Shown: positions 1-5,362, numbered from the stretch's first letter. The stretch: 6,990 nucleotides of DNA from an uncultured Oscillospiraceae bacterium (GCA_900556255.1 USNZ01000064.1:1-6990), one strand, 5' to 3'. Notes: a model not told the origin generated them from the letters alone. Made by a program: numbers and translations.

Positions 1-259
1 CGATGTACCAGGTGTTGTCGTTCATGACCATTTTGACGAAAACGTAACCGGGATACAGCTTGCGCTGCACCTCTTTTTCGCCGGTCTTGTTGCCGCGCTT
101 GTCAAAGACTTCTTCGACAACAGTTTCCGTGGGAACCTTGACGTCGCAGATCAGATCCTGAATCCGGCGGTTTTCCACCATCGTCATCAGGTCCTGGGCG
201 ACCTTGTTCTCATAGCCGGAATAGGTATGCACGACATACCAGTTTGCTTGTTCTGCCAT
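1..259 (-). CDS. nusG: Transcription termination/antitermination factor NusG, N-terminal part (runs off the window)
   Basis: NusG binds elongating RNA polymerase and modulates pausing, Rho-dependent termination and coupling to the ribosome. About 86 codons are visible. They begin MAEQANWYVVHTYSGYENKV, the typical start of the NGN domain, and contain RKLYPGYVFVKM (about residues 68-79), the conserved RK-x-x-PGYV segment of the family. The KOW domain lies beyond position 1. I chose ATG at 257-259: a GGAGG (complement of 271-275) lies 11 bases upstream. An in-frame ATG at 266-268 would leave only 2 bases between that GGAGG and the start, which is too close. The gene follows secE after 27 bases, so it is probably cotranscribed from the promoter upstream of rpmG. 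Identity is secure; only the 3' end is missing. Confidence 0.96.
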   Translation of the reverse strand, partial: MAEQANWYVVHTYSGYENKVAQDLMTMVENRRIQDLICDVKVPTETVVEEVFDKRGNKTGEKEVQRKLYPGYVFVKMVMNDNTWYI

Positions 260-286
260 AAGGGTCATTGCCTCCGCTCAAAGCGC

Positions 287-562
287 TCAGGCGCCGATCA
301 TCAGGTGAATGGCGCCGCCAAAGATAAGATCCAGCACGATCAGCACAAAAGCTGCGGCCGCCACCACGAGAATGACGGTGATGGTGTTGGTCTTAACATC
401 CTTTTTGCTGGGCCATACAACTTTTTTCAGTTCACTTTTGGTATCCTTGAAATACTTACCGATGCCCTTGAAAAAGTTCTTGACCTTACCAAAGAACGAA
501 GTTTTTTTGGTTTTGTTGCTTTGAGTCTGGGCTGCAGCGGGAGCTGCTTTTTGTTCTGCCAT
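287..562 (-). CDS. secE: Preprotein translocase subunit SecE
   Basis: SecE is the small essential clamp subunit of the SecYEG membrane channel. The 91-residue product has a lysine- and alanine-rich cytoplasmic N-terminus. An amphipathic stretch follows, with the family hallmark SELKKVVWPSKKDVKTNT (about residues 43-60). One hydrophobic membrane segment of about 25 residues lies near the C-terminus. This is the short single-span form usual in Firmicutes, unlike the three-span enterobacterial protein. The start ATG at 560-562 has AGGAG (complement of 570-574) 7 bases upstream. It lies between rpmG (16-base gap) and nusG (27-base gap), the classic rpmG-secE-nusG order. Confidence 0.96.
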   Translation of the reverse strand: MAEQKAAPAAAQTQSNKTKKTSFFGKVKNFFKGIGKYFKDTKSELKKVVWPSKKDVKTNTITVILVVAAAAFVLIVLDLIFGGAIHLMIGA

Positions 563-578
563 CTCTAAGCTCCTATCC

Positions 579-728
579 TCACTTGGTTTCGCGGTGAAGG
601 GTATGCTTCTTGCAGAAACGGCAATACTTCTTCATCTCAAGACGGTCAGGAGAGTTCTTCTTGTTCTTCTCCTTGTTGTAGTTGCGCTGCTTGCACTCGG
701 TGCAAGCCAGGGTGATCTTGACAGTCAT
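579..728 (-). CDS. rpmG: 50S ribosomal protein L33, zinc-binding form
   Basis: L33 is a small protein of the large ribosomal subunit. The 49-residue product begins [18 protein letters not shown] and ends [10 protein letters not shown]. Two CxxC pairs (Cys9/Cys12 and Cys36/Cys39) form the zinc ribbon, so this is the zinc-containing form and not the cysteine-free paralogue made under zinc limitation in some bacteria. [10 protein letters not shown] and [14 protein letters not shown] are typical family segments. The start ATG at 726-728 follows GGAGGT (complement of 737-742) with an 8-base spacer. It is the first gene after the promoter at 828-856 and precedes secE by 16 bases. At this length it is easily missed by automatic calling, but there is no real doubt about its identity. 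Confidence 0.96.
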   Translation of the reverse strand: MTVKITLACTECKQRNYNKEKNKKNSPDRLEMKKYCRFCKKHTLHRETK

Positions 729-819
729 GTTTCGGCACCTCCATTATCGGTTAATAAGCCTCCCTCGCGCTTGCGGGCCGCCCTGGAAAAAGGGCATAAA
801 AAATAAACCCACAAAAGAG

Positions 820-837
820 GTGCTATTATAATAGCAC
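820..837. repeat. Perfect 18-bp palindrome over the rpmG promoter -10
   Basis: The sequence GTGCTATTATAATAGCAC is identical to its own reverse complement over all 18 bases. It covers the -10 hexamer (828-833) and the predicted start of the rpmG-secE-nusG promoter. It could be an operator half-site pair or a chance symmetry favoured by the self-complementary TATTATAATA core. No -35 is seen at the right distance for a plus-strand promoter. Confidence 0.6.
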
Positions 838-856
838 ATCCAAGGGGTCGTGTCAA
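828..856 (-). promoter_or_regulatory. Sigma-A-type promoter for rpmG-secE-nusG
   Basis: On the minus strand a perfect TTGACA (complement of 851-856) is followed after 17 bases by TATTAT (complement of 828-833). TG one base before the -10 gives an extended -10. The predicted start near 821 leaves a leader of about 93 bases before rpmG. A/T-rich sequence lies upstream of the -35. The strength suits a housekeeping operon. No experimental start is available. Confidence 0.85.
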
Positions 857-901
857 TAGATTTTGCAAGGGTGTCGGCATTTTTTTGCAAATTTGTGCCG
901 T

Positions 902-926
902 AAAAAAGCGCCCGCTGCGCGGGCGC
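902..926 (-). terminator. Intrinsic terminator after spoVAE
   Basis: On the minus strand an 8-bp GC-only stem, GCGCCCGC (complement of 919-926) with GCGGGCGC (complement of 908-915), closes a 3-base loop. It is followed directly by six T (complement of 902-907). It lies 18 bases beyond the spoVAE stop and separates the spore cluster from the rpmG promoter. Confidence 0.9.
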
Positions 927-944
927 ACCTATATGAGTCCCATT

Positions 945-1301
945 TCAGCTTTGATCCCTGCTTTTGCCCACAGCTGCGGCTGCCAGAGCAAAAATCAGGC
1001 TGGCCGCTATGCCGCCGGAGGCCGCAGTAAGCCCGCCGGTAAACGCACCCGGCAGCCCCAGCTCGTCCACAGCGGTTTGCACACCCTGTGCCAGCAGATG
1101 CCCAAACCCCAGCAGGGGCACGCTCGCCCCCGCCCCTGCCAGCTCGACAAGCGGCGTGTACCAGCCAACGGCGCTCAGCACCACACCGGCCACCACATAC
1201 CCCGTCAGGATGCGTGCGGGGGTCAGCTTGGTGTAGTCCATAAGCAGCTGCCCCACCACACAGATGGCACCGCCCACCACAAACGCCCAGACGTAGTTCA
1301 T
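945..1301 (-). CDS. spoVAE: Stage V sporulation protein AE (SpoVAE/SpoVAEB-type)
   Basis: This is an inner-spore-membrane protein of the SpoVA channel, which moves calcium-dipicolinate into the forespore and releases it at germination. The 118-residue product is very hydrophobic. It starts MNYVWAFVVGGAICVVGQLL, has GYVVAGVVLSAVGWYTPLVE in the middle, and includes GASVPLLGFGHLLAQGV, the family's glycine-rich re-entrant-like segment. The last hydrophobic stretch is near residues 88-112. Length fits the SpoVAEB type of about 115-120 residues. The ATG at 1299-1301 overlaps the spoVAD stop as ATGA, and GGAGGT (complement of 1307-1312) lies 5 bases upstream, so the two are translationally coupled. 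It shares a fold with SpoVAC, which it resembles (for example VVGGAICVVGQLL against VGGGICALGEALR). Confidence 0.93.
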   Translation of the reverse strand: MNYVWAFVVGGAICVVGQLLMDYTKLTPARILTGYVVAGVVLSAVGWYTPLVELAGAGASVPLLGFGHLLAQGVQTAVDELGLPGAFTGGLTAASGGIAASLIFALAAAAVGKSRDQS

Positions 1302-2317
1302 ACCGCACCTCCCAGTTCAATGCAGTGCGCAATGCCGGGGATGCTTTCCCCCTGCAAGAAGGTCGTCTGGCTCATCAGCGCCCCCGTTGCCACGAACAGT
1401 ACGCGGTGGTACATCCCCGTTTTCAAGCCCGGCAGAATGTGGCTGCACAGCACGGCGGCGCTGCACCCTGCCCCGCTGCCGCCTGCCTGTACATTCTGTT
1501 CCTCTACCTTATATAGTAGGCAGCCGCAATCCCGATGGTTGGGCAGGGGCATCCCCTCCTTGTCCATCTGCTCATGCAGCAGGTCGCTGCCCACTTGCCC
1601 CAGATCGCCCGTAAAAATCGCATCGAAGTCCTTCGGCGCTGCCCCCGTGGCGTCAAAATACCGCAATAAGGTACTTGCGGCGGCAGGCATCATCGCCGCG
1701 CCCATGTTGTTGATGTCGCGTACCTCGTAGTCCTGTACGCGGCCGAAGGTGACGGAAAAAATCGGAATTCCTGCCGCACCTGCGCCGCGTACCAGACATG
1801 CCCCTGCGGCGGTCGCGGTCCACTGCGCCGTGGGTGTGCGCTTGGCGCCATAGGGCAGCGGCGTGCGGAATTGACGTTCCGCCGCGCAAAAATGGCTGCT
1901 TGTAAACGCCAGCGCCTGCCGCACCAGCCCGCAGGCAGCAAAGCAGGCCGCCAGCCCCAGGGTTTCCGCCATGGTGGAGCATGCCCCGTATACGCCCGCA
2001 AACGGCGTACCGAGGCTGCGCAGCGTGTAGTTGCTGGCTGTGCACTGCGCCTGCAAGTCTCCGGCAAAGGTCAGCTGCACGTCCTTGCGGGACACGTCTG
2101 CCTTGCGCAGACAAAGCCCGACTGCCTGCTGCTGCAGCAGACTTTCGGCCCGTTCCCAGTCGGCGCAGCCCTGCGCGGCAAAGGCTGCATCCTGTGTCAA
2201 AAAATCAAACGCCGCGGCCAGCGGGCCTTCGCTTTCTTTTTTGCCGCCTGCAGCCGCCCAGGCAGCCACGATCGGCGGGCGGTCGAAAAACAGCGTATCG
2301 TTTTTTCTGGCAGGCAT
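1298..2317 (-). CDS. spoVAD: Stage V sporulation protein AD (SpoVAD), thiolase-fold dipicolinate-binding protein
   Basis: SpoVAD is the soluble, membrane-associated member of the SpoVA complex. In Bacillus it binds dipicolinic acid. The 339-residue product matches the family length (about 335-340). Recognisable blocks are FDRPPIV near residue 11, FAGVYGACSTMAETL (106-120) with the thiolase-position Cys113, SSHFCAAERQFR (140-151), RTPTAQWTATAAGA (160-173), DINNMGAAMMPAAA (201-214), FTGDLGQVG (235-243), DCGCLLY (263-269) and GGSGAGCSAAVL (279-290). TGALMSQTTFLQGESIPGIAH follows near the end. The ATG start at 2315-2317 lies 3 bases after the spoVAC stop with a G-rich AAGGTGGGG upstream. Its stop overlaps the spoVAE start by 4 bases. 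Nothing appears broken. Confidence 0.96.
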   Translation of the reverse strand: MPARKNDTLFFDRPPIVAAWAAAGGKKESEGPLAAAFDFLTQDAAFAAQGCADWERAESLLQQQAVGLCLRKADVSRKDVQLTFAGDLQAQCTASNYTLRSLGTPFAGVYGACSTMAETLGLAACFAACGLVRQALAFTSSHFCAAERQFRTPLPYGAKRTPTAQWTATAAGACLVRGAGAAGIPIFSVTFGRVQDYEVRDINNMGAAMMPAAASTLLRYFDATGAAPKDFDAIFTGDLGQVGSDLLHEQMDKEGMPLPNHRDCGCLLYKVEEQNVQAGGSGAGCSAAVLCSHILPGLKTGMYHRVLFVATGALMSQTTFLQGESIPGIAHCIELGGAV

Positions 2318-2320
2318 CGT

Positions 2321-2764
2321 TCACCCCACCTTTCCGATCAGCCAGTACAGCACGCCCCACACAAAGGACGCCAGCGTCCCGTAGGCAATGACCGGCCCTG
2401 CAATGATGAAGATCCTGGCTCCTACACCCGTGACCCAGCCCTCGGCCTTAAACTCGATGGCCGGGCTGACCACCGAGTTGGCAAACCCTGTGATGGGCAC
2501 CAGTGTGCCCGCGCCCGCATGGGTCGCCAGCTTTTGGTACCAGCCGGGCAGGGTTGCCAGCGCCGACAGGAAGATCAAACCGATGCTTGTCAGCGTTCCG
2601 GCCAGCGTTGCATCGTACCACAGCAAGAACAGTTGGCGCAGCGCCTCGCCCAGCGCGCAGATGCCGCCCCCTACCCCGAACGCCCACGCGCAGTCCCGCC
2701 AGACCGTGGACGGCGGCGAGGTCCGTTTGACCATTTCTGCGTATTGTCTTGGGTTCAGTTTCAC
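2321..2764 (-). CDS. spoVAC: Stage V sporulation protein AC (SpoVAC)
   Basis: SpoVAC is a multispan membrane subunit of the spore dipicolinate channel; the Bacillus protein acts as a mechanosensitive channel. The 147-residue product opens with the family segment MKLNPRQYAEMVKRTSPPST, then WAFGVGGGICALGEALRQL (about 27-45), several hydrophobic segments, HAGAGTLVPITGFANSVVSPAIEFKAEG (about 82-109), and a C-terminal membrane span ending near residue 143. The start is GTG (complement of 2762-2764). A GGGGG run (complement of 2773-2777) lies 8 bases upstream, and the two ATGs just upstream (at 2766-2768 and 2769-2771) are out of frame. It is the first gene of spoVAC-D-E and lies 33 bases after the GNAT gene, with a sigma-G-like promoter at that junction. 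Confidence 0.95.
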   Translation of the reverse strand: MKLNPRQYAEMVKRTSPPSTVWRDCAWAFGVGGGICALGEALRQLFLLWYDATLAGTLTSIGLIFLSALATLPGWYQKLATHAGAGTLVPITGFANSVVSPAIEFKAEGWVTGVGARIFIIAGPVIAYGTLASFVWGVLYWLIGKVG

Positions 2765-2772
2765 GCATCATT

Positions 2773-2787
2773 CCCCCTTTTTGGGGG
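2773..2787 (-). promoter_or_regulatory. Small GC hairpin over the spoVAC ribosome-binding site
   Basis: On the minus strand CCCCC (complement of 2783-2787), five A and GGGGG (complement of 2773-2777) form a 5-bp all-GC stem with a 5-base loop. The 3' arm is the only Shine-Dalgarno-like sequence for the GTG start at 2764. In a transcript coming through from the upstream gene the stem could mask that site. A transcript starting near 2781 would lack the 5' arm. The role is inferred. Confidence 0.45.
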
Positions 2788-2817
2788 TAGTATGCCCTCA
2801 GTTCCCGTAAAATATTA
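2788..2817 (-). promoter_or_regulatory. Putative sigma-G (forespore) promoter for spoVAC-D-E
   Basis: On the minus strand the -10-like CATACTA (complement of 2788-2794) fits the Bacillus sigma-G consensus CATNNTA at all fixed positions. At 18 bases upstream is TAATA (complement of 2813-2817), 4 of 5 to the GHATR -35 pattern. Known spoVA operons are sigma-G dependent, so the location just before spoVAC fits. The predicted start near 2781 gives a very short leader. The -35 overlaps the last codons of the GNAT gene. Confidence 0.6.
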
Positions 2818-3367
2818 CGTTGCCGCGCCCATAGCTTTGCGGGCTCATCTCGGTGTACAGGCGGCGCAGGGCATCGGCGGCCGCCGCCTCCGACAGTGCC
2901 CCTCGGCAGGGCAGTGCCAGCACCATATAGCGCACCCCCGCAACGCGGCTTTCCATCGCTGCGCTCTGCGCCCCTGCGCGCAGATAAAACCCAATGCGCC
3001 GCCTTGCTGTTTCGGGGTCGGGCGCTTCCGCAGGGTGCTCACACTCGGTCAGCAGGGCCTGCAGCCTGCCCGCATAATGCCGCCGCAGCGCATGCAGCGC
3101 ACAGGTTCCCACGCCGCCGCCCCGCAGATCCGCACGCACGGCAAAATAGTCGATCAACCCGCAGGGCACGTCGGGGGCTGCGACCTGCAAGGCATAGGCC
3201 ACCCGTTCCCCTGCCGGATCGGTAAACACAAGCGGTTCGTACAGGCCGCGGCGCAGCAGGGCTTCCATGGCGGAAAAGGGCTTGCGCTCGGCGGGCGGAA
3301 AGTCACGAACCAGCGCCGTATCGTACAAATTCCTGAGTTCGGGCAAAGTAAGCGTCGCAATCTGCAT
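2798..3367 (-). CDS. GNAT-family N-acetyltransferase, substrate unknown
   Basis: The 189-residue product has the GNAT fold signature: strand LIDYFAVRADL (71-81), the acetyl-CoA pyrophosphate loop RGGGVG (82-87; family R/Q-x-x-G-x-G/A), the following helix TCALHALRRHY, and a C-terminal RRRIGFYLRAGAQ (122-134) typical of motif B. Such enzymes transfer acetyl from acetyl-CoA to an amine; I cannot name the substrate. The ATG start at 3365-3367 has AAGGGG 7 bases upstream. It is divergent from prmA across 77 bases and is followed by spoVAC after 33 bases in the same direction. Proximity allows read-through into the spore genes but does not show a sporulation role. I could not recognise a clear promoter for it in the divergent gap. 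Confidence 0.85.
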   Translation of the reverse strand: MQIATLTLPELRNLYDTALVRDFPPAERKPFSAMEALLRRGLYEPLVFTDPAGERVAYALQVAAPDVPCGLIDYFAVRADLRGGGVGTCALHALRRHYAGRLQALLTECEHPAEAPDPETARRRIGFYLRAGAQSAAMESRVAGVRYMVLALPCRGALSEAAAADALRRLYTEMSPQSYGRGNVIFYGN

Positions 3368-3385
3368 AGAGAATCCCCTTTCTGA

Positions 3386-3414
3386 TTGAAAAATCGAAAA
3401 GTTTCCTGTATAAT
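3386..3414 (+). promoter_or_regulatory. Sigma-A-type promoter for prmA-rsmE
   Basis: TTGAAA (3386-3391), a 17-base spacer and a perfect TATAAT (3409-3414) lie in the divergent gap between the GNAT gene and prmA. Transcription is predicted to start near 3421, giving a leader of about 24 bases that contains little beyond the ribosome-binding site. Confidence 0.85.
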
Positions 3415-3428
3415 AAAGGTACTATTTT

Positions 3429-3435
3429 GGGGAGG
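3429..3435 (+). promoter_or_regulatory. Ribosome-binding site fixing the prmA start
   Basis: GGGGAGG ends 9 bases before ATG at 3445. An in-frame TTG at 3427 would include this Shine-Dalgarno sequence inside the coding region, so the ATG is preferred. Confidence 0.85.
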
Positions 3436-3444
3436 TTCTTTCTT

Positions 3445-4365
3445 ATGGAATGGACAGATATCAGCATTACCGTGGCCAAGCGCGACGCCGACACGGCGGA
3501 GGCCATTGCCACCATGGTCGCCAACGGCGGCATTTATATTGAGGATTACAGCGACCTGGAACAGCAGGCGTGGGAGATCGCCCACGTGGATCTGATCGAG
3601 CAGGAGCTGCTGGACAAGCCGCGCGACGTGATCATTGTACACATGTACCTGGCCCCCGACGAAAACCCCGCCGAGGTACTGCCCCTGTTTGAGGAGCGCC
3701 TGAAAAACAGCGGCATCAACTACCAACTGAATACCGCCGGTGTCGAGCAGGAAGATTGGCAGAACGCCTGGAAAAAGTACTACCACGCGATGGATATCGG
3801 CAGCCGTTTGGCCATTGTGCCGGGCTGGGAGCAGCACGACACCGACCGCATCAAGATCGTGATGGATCCCGGTATGGCGTTCGGCACCGGCACCCACGAA
3901 ACCACCAGCCTGTGCCTGGAAACGCTGGACGAGCTGGTGCAGGGCGGTGAGCGTGTGCTGGATATCGGCACAGGCTCCGGCATTTTGGCTATCGCTGCGC
4001 TGAAGCTGGGTGCCAAGGTTGCCGAGGGCGTGGACATTGACCCGATGTGTGTGCGCACCGCCGGAGAAAACGCCGAGCGCAACGGCGTGAACGACCGCTT
4101 TACCGTGCTGGTGGGCGATTTGTCCGACAAGGCCAGCGGCGAGTATAACATCATCACCGCCAACATTGTGGCTGCCGCCATTCTGTCTCTGGCCCCGCAT
4201 GTGCCTGTGCTGATGGCACCCGGCGCCCGCTTTATCGCCAGCGGCATCATTGACGAGCGCAAGGAGGAAGTGCTGGCCGGGCTGCGCGCTGCCGGGCTGG
4301 AGCCTGTGCAGGTCAAGGAAAAGCGCGGCTGGGTGTGCATTATTTGCGAGAAGAAAGAGGCGTAA
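3445..4365 (+). CDS. prmA: Ribosomal protein L11 methyltransferase PrmA
   Basis: PrmA methylates amino groups of ribosomal protein L11 in the cytosol using S-adenosylmethionine. From ATG 3445 the product is 306 residues, near the family norm. The N-terminal domain (about 1-110) has the typical opening MEWTDISITVAKRDADTAEAI and carries the L11 recognition part. The catalytic domain shows DPGMAFGTGTHETT (141-154), SAM motif I VLDIGTGSGILAIAA (171-185), acidic DIDP (197-200) after the second strand, and TANIVAAAI (238-246), equivalent to the family's NxLxxxL motif. The C-terminus has KRGWVCIICEKK. The rsmE start follows its stop by 3 bases, a pairing common in Firmicutes. No truncation or frameshift is seen. 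Confidence 0.96.
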   Translation: MEWTDISITVAKRDADTAEAIATMVANGGIYIEDYSDLEQQAWEIAHVDLIEQELLDKPRDVIIVHMYLAPDENPAEVLPLFEERLKNSGINYQLNTAGVEQEDWQNAWKKYYHAMDIGSRLAIVPGWEQHDTDRIKIVMDPGMAFGTGTHETTSLCLETLDELVQGGERVLDIGTGSGILAIAALKLGAKVAEGVDIDPMCVRTAGENAERNGVNDRFTVLVGDLSDKASGEYNIITANIVAAAILSLAPHVPVLMAPGARFIASGIIDERKEEVLAGLRAAGLEPVQVKEKRGWVCIICEKKEA

Positions 4366-4368
4366 GCT

Positions 4369-5097
4369 ATGCCGCATCGCTATTTTACCAAGGAATTGGC
4401 CGACGGGCATGCGGCATTGAACGGCAGCGACGCCCACCATCTGGCGGACGTTATGCGCGCCAAATTGGGCGAGGAAGTTGTGCTGTGCGGCCCCGACGGT
4501 CTGGAATATATCGGCACCGTGACAAGCCTTGCCTCCGACCGTGTGGAGTTCACCGTCACCGACGGTGCCCCCAGCAAGGCAGAGCCGAACGTGCAGGTCA
4601 CATTGTTTGCCGCCTACCCCAAGCAGGGCAAGCTGGAGGAGGTCATCCGCCACTGTGTCGAGCTGGGAATTCACGAGGTCGTGCCGTTTTTCAGCCGCTA
4701 TTGCATTGCCGCGCCGAAAAAAGAGGACGCCAAGTGCGAGCGCTACAACCGCATCGCCGCCGAAGCCTCCAAGCAGGCGGGACGCGCTATGCTGCCCGCC
4801 GTGCGTATGCCGCTGCCGGATTTCAACGCCGTCTGCGATTGTGCGAAAGACTACGATCTGGTGTTGTTTTTCTATGAGGGCGGCGGTGTGCCGCTGCGCG
4901 AAGTGCTGAAACCCGGCTGCGCCAAAAAAATTGCCATCATCACAGGCAGCGAGGGCGGCTTTTCCACAGAAGAAGCTGCCGCCGCCAAGGCCGCCGGTGC
5001 CGTGACTGTGGGTCTTGGCCCGCGTATCCTGCGCTGCGAGACAGCACCCCTGACCGCCTTGACCGCCGTCATGCTGCTAACCGGCAACCTTGAATAA
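4369..5097 (+). CDS. rsmE: 16S rRNA (uracil-1498-N3)-methyltransferase RsmE
   Basis: RsmE makes m3U1498 in 16S rRNA of the assembled small subunit, using S-adenosylmethionine. The 242-residue product has an N-terminal PUA-like domain (MPHRYFTKEL through about residue 70; HHLADVMRAKLGEEV at 23-37 is characteristic) and a SPOUT-class C-terminal domain. The domain contains KQGKLEEVIRHCVELGI (85-101), EASKQAGRAMLP (132-143), GSEGGFSTEE (193-202) and LGPRILRCETAPL (216-228). The last two form the knotted SAM-binding site. The ATG is 3 bases after the prmA stop, with a purine-rich AAGAAAGAGG inside the end of prmA as likely ribosome-binding site. A hairpin terminator follows 19 bases after the stop. 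Confidence 0.96.
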   Translation: MPHRYFTKELADGHAALNGSDAHHLADVMRAKLGEEVVLCGPDGLEYIGTVTSLASDRVEFTVTDGAPSKAEPNVQVTLFAAYPKQGKLEEVIRHCVELGIHEVVPFFSRYCIAAPKKEDAKCERYNRIAAEASKQAGRAMLPAVRMPLPDFNAVCDCAKDYDLVLFFYEGGGVPLREVLKPGCAKKIAIITGSEGGFSTEEAAAAKAAGAVTVGLGPRILRCETAPLTALTAVMLLTGNLE

Positions 5098-5116
5098 CCG
5101 AACTGCTGTAACATAC

Positions 5117-5155
5117 TATGCCCGCCACCCCCAAAAGGGTGACGGGCATAATTTT
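5117..5155 (+). terminator. Intrinsic terminator after rsmE
   Basis: The arms TATGCCCG (5117-5124) and CGGGCATA (5143-5150) pair, then one C/A mismatch, then CACCC (5126-5130) with GGGTG (5137-5141), around a 6-base loop. A short tail ATTTT follows. The stem is strong but the T-run is short, so efficiency is uncertain. It faces the terminator of the convergent tRNA gene. Confidence 0.75.
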
Positions 5156-5160
5156 GTGCC

Positions 5161-5197
5161 AAGAAACAAAAACCGCAGATACCTAAGTATCTGCGGT
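5161..5197 (-). terminator. Intrinsic terminator of the tRNA-Pro transcript
   Basis: An 11-bp perfect stem (5172-5182 with 5187-5197) with a 4-base loop is followed, on the minus strand, by a T-rich TTTTTGTTTCTT tail. It lies 7 bases past the end of the tRNA. On the plus strand the tail is poor (CTTATAT), so it is read mainly as a minus-strand terminator, perhaps helping to stop rsmE transcripts as well. Confidence 0.88.
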
Positions 5198-5203
5198 CTT
5201 ATA

Positions 5204-5276
5204 TCGAGGTGACAGGACTCGAACCTGCGGCCTCGTGGTCCCAAACCACGCGCGCTACCAACTGCGCAACACCTCG
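5204..5276 (-). tRNA. tRNA-Pro (anticodon UGG)
   Basis: The reverse complement folds as a 73-nt cloverleaf. The acceptor stem is CGAGGTG with CACCTCG plus discriminator A. The D stem is GCGC/GCGC around AGTTGGTA. The anticodon stem is CGTGG/CCACG with loop TTTGGGA, so the anticodon is TGG at 34-36 and G37 follows, as expected for proline tRNAs. The variable region has 5 bases. The T stem is GCAGG/CCTGT with loop TTCGAGT. The C1-G72 first pair is also typical of bacterial tRNA-Pro. CCA is not encoded (the genome continues TAT), so it must be added after transcription. It has its own promoter and terminator. Confidence 0.97.
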
Positions 5277-5305
5277 TTACAGCCGAGCGATTGCCCGACT
5301 GATTT

Positions 5306-5335
5306 ATTATAGTACAAAACGAGGGGGTGCGTCAA
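5306..5335 (-). promoter_or_regulatory. Sigma-A-type promoter for tRNA-Pro
   Basis: On the minus strand TTGACG (complement of 5330-5335), an 18-base spacer and TATAAT (complement of 5306-5311) precede the tRNA. The predicted start near 5299 is about 22 bases before its mature 5' end. It lies in the 86-base gap after lysS, so the tRNA need not depend on lysS transcription. Confidence 0.8.
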
Positions 5336-5362
5336 GCCCTTTGCGAAAACTGTCGATGCGGC

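Noticed and set aside
257..268. ATG at 266-268 as the nusG start
   Set aside because: Only 2 bases separate it from GGAGG. The in-frame ATG at 257-259 gives 11 bases and the usual N-terminus.
861..900. Repeated TTTTGCAA (861-868 and 883-890) and an inverted CGGCA/TGCCG near the rpmG promoter
   Set aside because: The repeats are short and A/T-rich, fitting an upstream promoter element or chance. Nothing marks them as a defined site.
885..1730. A 281-codon open frame on the plus strand across the spoVAE terminator and spoVAD
   Set aside because: It is antisense to intact spoVAE and spoVAD, has no domain, and passes through the strong terminator hairpin at 902-926.
1871..3385. A 504-codon open frame on the plus strand, antisense to the GNAT gene, spoVAC and part of spoVAD
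   Set aside because: Its translation is rich in Arg, Gln, Pro, Ala and His with no recognisable motif. It lies opposite genes of clear family identity. Long antisense frames are expected in GC-rich coding sequence.
3427..3447. An upstream TTG as the prmA start
   Set aside because: It would place the GGGGAGG ribosome-binding site inside the gene and has no site of its own. ATG 3445 is correctly spaced.
3154..4674. A 506-codon open frame on the minus strand, antisense to prmA and the start of rsmE
   Set aside because: It has low-complexity Gly/His/Gln/Val-rich composition without a domain. It crosses the prmA promoter and runs into the GNAT gene in a different frame. It is a shadow of the sense genes.
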